Positions 58,259 through 64,000 of a stretch of DNA of 64,000 bases are shown here, piece by piece. A program made the position numbers and the translations under genes. The notes below the pieces were generated by a model. It made no database searches. It was given only the letters and a program-made list of their open reading frames with translations, and was not told where the DNA came from. Source of the stretch: Chryseobacterium sp. HSC-36S06 (GTDB taxonomy: Bacteria > Bacteroidota > Bacteroidia > Flavobacteriales > Weeksellaceae); contig NZ_JALJZX010000001.1 of the NCBI RefSeq assembly GCF_024171485.1, forward strand, positions 62,001 to 126,000, read 5' to 3'. Position 1 is the stretch's first letter; every line of letters starts with the position of its first letter.

Positions 58259-61200
58259 TTAGAAGTTTGTTTTTACACCAAACGTGATGGTGGAAAGTGG
58301 TGAATATCTGTAAGTATTACTGTTTCCTGTTTCAGAGGTAGTAGGATTGAATCCTTTTCTCTTCGTTTGGATCCATAAGTTATCACCTGTTAATGAAATA
58401 GTAAGTCCGTTTAATCCTAGTCCTGTAAAATATTTGTTTGGCAAATTATACGCTAACCTCACGTTGTTAAGGACAAGATAATCAGATTTTGTTAAGAATC
58501 TAGTTGACATGCTGTTATAGTTGGTATCACCTGTTCTGTTACTTGTTAATCTAGGAACATCAGTTATATCACCAGGGTTCTGCCATCTGTCCATAATATC
58601 TGTATGCCAGTTATTATTACCAATTACACTGTTATGCATCAATGCGCCATAAGCTCCGTCGTAAGCATAACCGCCGATTCCGTAAAGGAACTGTGCAGAT
58701 AAAGATATTGCTTTATAGCCAGCATTCAATGAAAAAGCACCTCTAAGATCTGGGATTGCAGATTTACCTACATATTTTTGAGTTGCCTGCGTATAAACTT
58801 CGGTAGTTGCTTCTAGAACAGTAGCTCCCGGGTTCTGTGCCAAAAATTCTGTCAAAGATCCAATTTGTTCACCACCATCAAATTTACCGTTACCGTTGTT
58901 ATCGGTATAACTCACGTTCCACATTGCCGCACCTGTTTCAGGATTTACTCCTGCCCATTCTCTCATATAGAAATCGTAAAGCGAGTGTCCTTCTGATCTA
59001 CCGAATCCTGATTCTGCAAGATCAATAATTTTTGGAAGACCTGTAGTGGCATCAATTGGCATTCTGGTTAATTTATTGTTTAACCACTCACCGTTTAGTG
59101 AAAGATCTACGTAGAAATCTTCTTTATTAACTACGTGACCGGTTAAAGTAAATTCAATACCCTGGTTAACCAAAAGACCATCGTTTACTTTCATAATAGC
59201 ATTACCCGTAGAAGGAGCAAGTCTGTTATCAAAAATCAAGTTATCGGTAGTTTTGTGATAATAATCTACAGCACCTTCAATGATTCTGCTTTTGAATAAG
59301 GTGAATTCCATACCTGCATCAAAAGTTTTGGATTTTTCCCAAGTTAAATCAGGATATCCAATTCTATCAAATGCACCGCCTGGAATACCCATAAAATTAC
59401 CAGGATTATATACATTGTATCCCGGGTAATAACCTACACCAGCCTGATCACCAACAGTTCCGTAGCTTGCTTTGAATTTAAGCTTATCGAAAACGCTGTT
59501 ATCCTGCATAAAGTTCTCTTTGTTTACAACCCATCCTGCGCCTACGGAGTAGAACGTATCCCATTTGTCATTTAAGAATCTGGAAGTACCGTCTCTTCTA
59601 ACACTTGCAGAAAGTAAATATTTTCCTGCGTAATCATACATTGCCTGACCGAAATAACTTTCTAGTGCATAGTTATACATGTAAGAGTAAGCCGGGTTCT
59701 GGTTAATAGCGTTGTTGAATTCGCCACCGTCCGGAATTACAAGACCGTATTTAGATGCAGATAGGTAGTTGTACTTCCAGTCTGTACTTTCGTGTGCCAC
59801 AAATGCCTGAACACCATGGTTCCCGAAACGGTTCATATAACGCAACAATTGTAAGAAGTTATGAGAGAATAACTCTGTACGCACTTTATATAATGATCCA
59901 AACTGCGATGCGGAGCTTCCATAATATGGGTTACTATAATCGTTTCTGGAGTTATTATAATACTGACCACCAAGTCTTGTTTCGAAACTCAATTTTTTGG
60001 TAATATCAGCTTTCAAGAAAAAGTTTGCGTTGATTTCGTGTTTTTTTCTGTTATCCAGATTGTACGTCGCATCTGCAATAGAGTTGGTTAAAGCTCCGAA
60101 ACCTCTACCATTACCGTAATCAAACTGATTACCGCCATAATATTGATCTGCAACAAATCCTCCCTGTGCATTTCTTAAGAATAAAGGATAGATTGATGGG
60201 ATGTTATCTACGAACCAGAAGATACTTCCACTGTCTTCAGTCTGTCCGTTTCTGTCCGTATCAGAATAGGCATAACCCATGTTGAATTCACCTTTCAACC
60301 AGGATTTTGCCTGATGAGTAAGGTTTAATCTACCACTGTAACGCTCATATTTAGAATTGATAGTATATCCTTCATCTTTCAAATAACCGATACCTGTATA
60401 GTACGTAGTTTTACCCTCACCACCACTGATGCTGAAGTTGGTTTCGGATCTCATTGAGGTTTGGAAACCGTAATCTCTCCAGTCTTCCGGACTGTATTTT
60501 CTGGAAACTCCATCTCTTACTGTACGTGTCGTTGGGTCAATAAGTTGAGCTGCATTGGCATTCCACATATTGTACTGTGTTCTAATACCTGCGGTAGAGA
60601 ACAAACGTGCGTTTGCATAAGCAATTGGATCTGCACTTCCGCTGAGTTTCCCTTGGTTGTAAAGAGCTTCCCATGAAAGACCGATATATTGCTCAGGGCT
60701 ACGGATTACGTCATAACGTGGAATAAGCGGTGCGTTGAAACCAATTCTGGTATCAATAGTTACCACATCTCTTCCAGATTTACCTTTTTTGGTCTGAATC
60801 AATACTACACCATTCGCACCTCTGGAACCGTAAATAGCAGTTGCAGTTGCGTCCTTCAGTACAGTCATGTTTTCGATGTCATCTGGGTTGATTGCCGAAA
60901 CGTTTCCATTAAATGGAATACCATCTAACACATACAATGGCTCTCTGTTACCACTAACTGAACCAAATCCTCTAATTCTGATTGATGGTTCTGAACCTGG
61001 CTGACCTGATGTTGTAATTACTCTAACACCAGCAGCCTCACCTGTTAAGGCTTGCGCGACATTGGATACATTTTTCTTCGAAATGTTCTCGCTACCCACT
61101 TTAGAAACGGATCCTGTGTAATCTTCTTTCTTTACAGCAGTATATCCAACGATTACTACTTCATCAACTTCAGCTACCCTTGTTGAATCAGTTTGAGCTA

Positions 61201-61264
61201 ATGCATAACCTCCTCCTAAAAAGAAAAGGACTCCTGCTCCTAGCACTTTAAACTTTACATTCAT
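58259..61264 (-). CDS. SusC/RagA-type TonB-dependent channel (pair 3)
   Basis: Signal peptide (1-24, ending YALAQ), TonB-box-like VDEVVIVGYT (33-42), plug with AIYGSRGANGVVLIQTKKG and a barrel ending YSPLSTITFGVKTNF. At 1001 residues it is complete. As in the other two pairs, the start is MNVKxxVL directly behind a conserved leader. Partner SusD at 56749. Promoter at 61292-61323. Confidence 0.93.
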   Translation of the reverse strand: MNVKFKVLGAGVLFFLGGGYALAQTDSTRVAEVDEVVIVGYTAVKKEDYTGSVSKVGSENISKKNVSNVAQALTGEAAGVRVITTSGQPGSEPSIRIRGFGSVSGNREPLYVLDGIPFNGNVSAINPDDIENMTVLKDATATAIYGSRGANGVVLIQTKKGKSGRDVVTIDTRIGFNAPLIPRYDVIRSPEQYIGLSWEALYNQGKLSGSADPIAYANARLFSTAGIRTQYNMWNANAAQLIDPTTRTVRDGVSRKYSPEDWRDYGFQTSMRSETNFSISGGEGKTTYYTGIGYLKDEGYTINSKYERYSGRLNLTHQAKSWLKGEFNMGYAYSDTDRNGQTEDSGSIFWFVDNIPSIYPLFLRNAQGGFVADQYYGGNQFDYGNGRGFGALTNSIADATYNLDNRKKHEINANFFLKADITKKLSFETRLGGQYYNNSRNDYSNPYYGSSASQFGSLYKVRTELFSHNFLQLLRYMNRFGNHGVQAFVAHESTDWKYNYLSASKYGLVIPDGGEFNNAINQNPAYSYMYNYALESYFGQAMYDYAGKYLLSASVRRDGTSRFLNDKWDTFYSVGAGWVVNKENFMQDNSVFDKLKFKASYGTVGDQAGVGYYPGYNVYNPGNFMGIPGGAFDRIGYPDLTWEKSKTFDAGMEFTLFKSRIIEGAVDYYHKTTDNLIFDNRLAPSTGNAIMKVNDGLLVNQGIEFTLTGHVVNKEDFYVDLSLNGEWLNNKLTRMPIDATTGLPKIIDLAESGFGRSEGHSLYDFYMREWAGVNPETGAAMWNVSYTDNNGNGKFDGGEQIGSLTEFLAQNPGATVLEATTEVYTQATQKYVGKSAIPDLRGAFSLNAGYKAISLSAQFLYGIGGYAYDGAYGALMHNSVIGNNNWHTDIMDRWQNPGDITDVPRLTSNRTGDTNYNSMSTRFLTKSDYLVLNNVRLAYNLPNKYFTGLGLNGLTISLTGDNLWIQTKRKGFNPTTSETGNSNTYRYSPLSTITFGVKTNF

Positions 61265-61291
61265 ATTAACACTTTTTTAATATTATTAGCG

Positions 61292-61323
61292 CAAATATGT
61301 TAATTTTAATTAACATTAGCAAA
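61292..61323 (-). promoter_or_regulatory. promoter of susC pair 3 with 18-bp palindrome
   Basis: TTTG (61323-61320), a 20-base spacer and CATATTTG (61299-61292) on the minus strand, with TGTTAA-N6-TTAACA at 61298-61315. Confidence 0.65.
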
Positions 61324-61507
61324 CCTATAAAGGCATTCTAAAAAATAGATAAATGCCGTATTCATAAGCTTTTTAAGAATGCCATGAGCTTGTGTTAATG
61401 ATTATGTTTTTAAATTTGCTTTATTTCAGCCAAACCATAAAAACGCTAAAAAATACATAATTCAATTTTTTTTTAAAATTTAACAATAAACCATTTCAAA
61501 AATAAAA

Positions 61508-61531
61508 AAAGCCTGCTTTTCAGCAGGCTTT
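61508..61531 (-). terminator. intrinsic terminator of infB
   Basis: On the minus strand AAAGCCTGCT, loop GAAA, AGCAGGCTTT is followed by TTTTATTTTT. It lies 18 bases past the infB stop codon. Confidence 0.85.
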
Positions 61532-61549
61532 ATTTATCTAACTTGACGG

Positions 61550-64000
61550 TTACTTCAATTTTTTCTTAACCGCCACTTCTTCATATACTTCCAGGATATC
61601 ACCAACTTCAATATCGTTGTATCCTTTAATGTTCAGTCCACATTCATAACCTTTGGTTACTTCCTTCACATCATCTTTAAAACGCTTTAAACTTTCGAGT
61701 TCTCCGTCAAACTTCACGATACCGTCGCGCAGTAATCGGATTTTTGAATTTCGGGTTACTTTTCCGGTGAGAACCATACATCCTGCAATAGTACCGACTT
61801 TAGTAATCTTAAAGGTCTCACGTATTTCTACATTACCGATTACCTGCTCCTGAATTTCCGGAGATAACATACCTTCCATCGCTTCCTTCACTTCATCGAT
61901 CGCTTTATAGATGATTGAGTAAGTTCTGATCTCGATTTCTTCTTTGTCAGCAAGTTCTTTTGCATTTACACCAGCTCTTACGTTAAATCCAATCATAATC
62001 GCATCGGATGCGGCTGCAAGAAGTACGTCGGATTCGGTAATCTGACCAACTCCTTTATGAATGATATTGATGCTGATCTCTTCGGTTGAAAGTCTTTGTA
62101 ACTGATCTGAAAGCGCCTCAACAGAACCGTCAACGTCACCTTTGAGGATAATGTTAAGTTCTTTGAAATCTCCAAGAGCAATACGTCTGCCCAGTTCATC
62201 CAAAGTAAGGTGTTTCTTCGTTCTGATCGATTGCTCTCTCTGTAACTGCTCACGTTTGGTAGCGATGGTTTTCGCTTCTCTTTCGTCTTCGAATACTCTG
62301 AATTTATCACCTGCAGTAGGCGCACCGTCAAGACCAAGAATCGTTACCGGAATAGAAGGACCTGCTGTCTCCATTGGTTTCCCTCTCTCATCAAGCATTG
62401 CTTTCACTTTACCGTGATTTTTACCGGCAAGAATGTAATCTCCTACTTTAAGAGTTCCGCTCTGAACAAGGATTGTAGAAATGTATCCTCTTCCTTTATC
62501 TAAGGATGCTTCGATCACAACTCCCTGCGCATTTTTGTTCGGATTGGCCTTTAATTCCAACATTTCTGCCTGAAGCAATACTTTTTCAAGCAAAGCATCC
62601 ATATTGTTACCAAATTTCGCAGAAACTTCCTGACACTGTACATTACCGCCCCATTCTTCTACCAAAACATTCATTGCAGACAGCTGCTGGCGGATGTTAT
62701 CGGGATTGGAGTTAGGTTTATCAACCTTGTTCAACGCAATAATCATCGGAACCCCCGCTGCCTGTGCGTGGGAAATCGCTTCTTTCGTCTGAGGCATCAC
62801 ATCATCATCCGCTGCAATTACAATAATTGCGATATCGGTAATCTGTGCTCCCCTGGCTCTCATGGCGGTAAACGCTTCGTGACCCGGTGTATCAAGGAAT
62901 GTAATTCGCTGACCGTTTTCGAGTTTCACGTTATAAGCACCAATGTGCTGGGTAATTCCTCCGGATTCACCGGCAATTACGTTGGTTTTTCTGATATAAT
63001 CGAGTAAGGAAGTTTTACCGTGGTCAACGTGCCCCATTACAGTAACGATTGGTGCACGTGGTAATAAATCTTCTGCTGTATCGGTATCTTCCTCGATTGC
63101 TGATTCTTCAAGATCTGCATCAGAAAATTCAATTTTATAACCGAATTCATCGGCTACAAGCAACAACGTATCAGCTTCTAAACGCTGATTCATAGTTACC
63201 ATAACGCCTAAAGAGAAACATGCAGAAATTACTTCTGTCGGGCTTACGTTCATTAAACTCGCCAATTCGCCTACGGTAATAAATTCCGTAACCTTCAGCG
63301 TTCTGTCGGCAGCATCCATTTCCTGCTGGAGTTCATCCTGCTCTCTTCTGTAGACTCTTTTCTCTTTTCTGTATTTTGCTCCTTTATTTTTACCGCCTTT
63401 ACTGGTCAGCTTTTCTAAAGTTTCTTTAATCTGATTTTTAACCTGTTCATCGGTCAATTCCACAGGCATCGTAGGAGCGCCTCTTCGGCTGCCACCTTTT
63501 CCGGCGTTTCCGCCGCCTTGATAGCCCGGTCTGTTGCCACCCTGACCCGGACGGTTATTTCCCTGTCCTGGCGGACGGTTGCCACCCTGACCTGGTGGAC
63601 GGTTACCCTGTTGGGTTCCACCCTGTCCGGCTGTTCCTGTGCCCGGTGCATTAGGCTTTTCAATACGTTTTCTTTTCTTCTTCGCAGCCGCACTGTTGGC
63701 TCCTCCCTGAGGTTTTGGTTTATTGAACTGGGAAAGGTCTACGGTTTGCTTTAAAATCTTCACCCCTTCCAGCTTCTGATAAACTGTTTCAATTTTATCG
63801 GACTGGGCTTCTTCTGTAGCGGGAACCTCTTCCGCAGGTGCAGGAGATTTTTCTACAGCCGGAGCGGGAGTTTCAACCTTTGGAGCAGGAGTTTCTTCAG
63901 CTTTTGCCACAGGCTTCTCCTCTTCTTTTGCAGGCTGATCTTTTTTAGAAGATTTAGGCTTATTGCCTTCAATCTGCGAAAGGTCGATTTTATCTAAAAC
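61550..64000 (-). CDS. infB: translation initiation factor IF-2 (5' end beyond window)
   Basis: IF-2 brings fMet-tRNA to the ribosome. The G-domain motifs are present: [17 protein letters not shown], and NKVDKP, followed by domains II to IV. The N-terminal part has a Gly/Asn/Arg/Pro/Gln-rich low-complexity segment (repeats of GNRPGQGG type, encoded around 63470-63630) and an Ala/Pro/Glu-rich stretch. The open frame continues past 63910 (where only a GTG would allow a start) to the window edge without a stop, reading [20 protein letters not shown], so the true start lies outside. 816 residues are visible; the full protein is likely near 950 or more. Confidence 0.97.
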   Translation of the reverse strand, partial: VLDKIDLSQIEGNKPKSSKKDQPAKEEEKPVAKAEETPAPKVETPAPAVEKSPAPAEEVPATEEAQSDKIETVYQKLEGVKILKQTVDLSQFNKPKPQGGANSAAAKKKRKRIEKPNAPGTGTAGQGGTQQGNRPPGQGGNRPPGQGNNRPGQGGNRPGYQGGGNAGKGGSRRGAPTMPVELTDEQVKNQIKETLEKLTSKGGKNKGAKYRKEKRVYRREQDELQQEMDAADRTLKVTEFITVGELASLMNVSPTEVISACFSLGVMVTMNQRLEADTLLLVADEFGYKIEFSDADLEESAIEEDTDTAEDLLPRAPIVTVMGHVDHGKTSLLDYIRKTNVIAGESGGITQHIGAYNVKLENGQRITFLDTPGHEAFTAMRARGAQITDIAIIVIAADDDVMPQTKEAISHAQAAGVPMIIALNKVDKPNSNPDNIRQQLSAMNVLVEEWGGNVQCQEVSAKFGNNMDALLEKVLLQAEMLELKANPNKNAQGVVIEASLDKGRGYISTILVQSGTLKVGDYILAGKNHGKVKAMLDERGKPMETAGPSIPVTILGLDGAPTAGDKFRVFEDEREAKTIATKREQLQREQSIRTKKHLTLDELGRRIALGDFKELNIILKGDVDGSVEALSDQLQRLSTEEISINIIHKGVGQITESDVLLAAASDAIMIGFNVRAGVNAKELADKEEIEIRTYSIIYKAIDEVKEAMEGMLSPEIQEQVIGNVEIRETFKITKVGTIAGCMVLTGKVTRNSKIRLLRDGIVKFDGELESLKRFKDDVKEVTKGYECGLNIKGYNDIEVGDILEVYEEVAVKKKLK

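Noticed and set aside
61550-63910. GTG at 63910 as start of infB.
   Set aside because: The open frame continues upstream to the window edge with typical IF-2 N-terminal sequence, so the true start is outside.

Overview
The window looks like a low-GC member of the Bacteroidota, most likely a Chryseobacterium/Kaistella-type flavobacterium (family Weeksellaceae). The clues are three SusC/SusD pairs, a type IX secretion sorting tail, a GYDIA-type GHMP kinase, BshC for bacillithiol synthesis, a Bacteroidota putative porin, and promoters that fit the TAnnTTTG -7 box instead of TATAAT. Genus is inference; there is no rRNA gene here.

Positions 1 to about 33,400 are accessory DNA. The left part holds a strongly structured non-coding element (189-354) behind a -7 box, an unknown gene, a small terminator-capped RNA candidate, a gene-free repeat-rich stretch (1.4-2.2 kb), a DNA-damage module (SRAP-domain protein with two small partners, and a umuD-umuC pair), a secreted phospholipase D-like protein and two unknown genes. 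From 32,180 down to 9,006, all on the minus strand, lies a metal-resistance island. Its upstream unit (31,546 to 17,397) is a tightly packed copper/silver set: YHS/TRASH-like lipoprotein, DUF3347, CusA in two pieces, a TolC-type channel, two CusB adaptors, haem-binding protein, DUF305, CPH-type P-ATPase and a giant multicopper oxidase fused to an outer-membrane barrel. Its downstream unit (17,196 to 9,006) is a zinc/cadmium/cobalt set: small Cys-rich protein, a CzcA pump fused to its own CzcC-like channel, CzcB adaptor and a CPC-type P-ATPase. Together they would move metal from cytoplasm to periplasm (ATPases), oxidise it (oxidase), and expel it across the outer membrane (RND systems). No regulator gene is visible in the island. 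Six copies of one short Cys/His metal-binding module occur on four of its proteins.

The right end of the accessory DNA is a graveyard: a 30-codon gene tail, a Fic C-terminal remnant, a truncated DUF6122 gene, nested palindromes, a direct repeat shared with position 2,161, and finally at 33,404-33,418 what looks like the last bases of a tRNA/tmRNA gene followed by a strong terminator. I read this as the attachment-site end of an integrated element.

From 33,736 to 46,973 lie ordinary chromosomal genes: SDR oxidoreductase, DUF2805 protein, AarF/UbiB kinase, TetR regulator, ribA, pckA, GHMP kinase, fabD, a LysM/periplasmic-binding protein, bshC and a porin. From 47,130 to 61,264 come three successive susC-susD pairs without any enzyme genes, each susC preceded by the same promoter with an 18-bp palindrome, and each susD followed by a hairpin terminator. 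The window ends inside infB.

Several genes (cusA, the DUF2256/DUF2805 gene, the LysM gene) look interrupted by one-base slips next to short homopolymers, which may be real or may be sequencing error.
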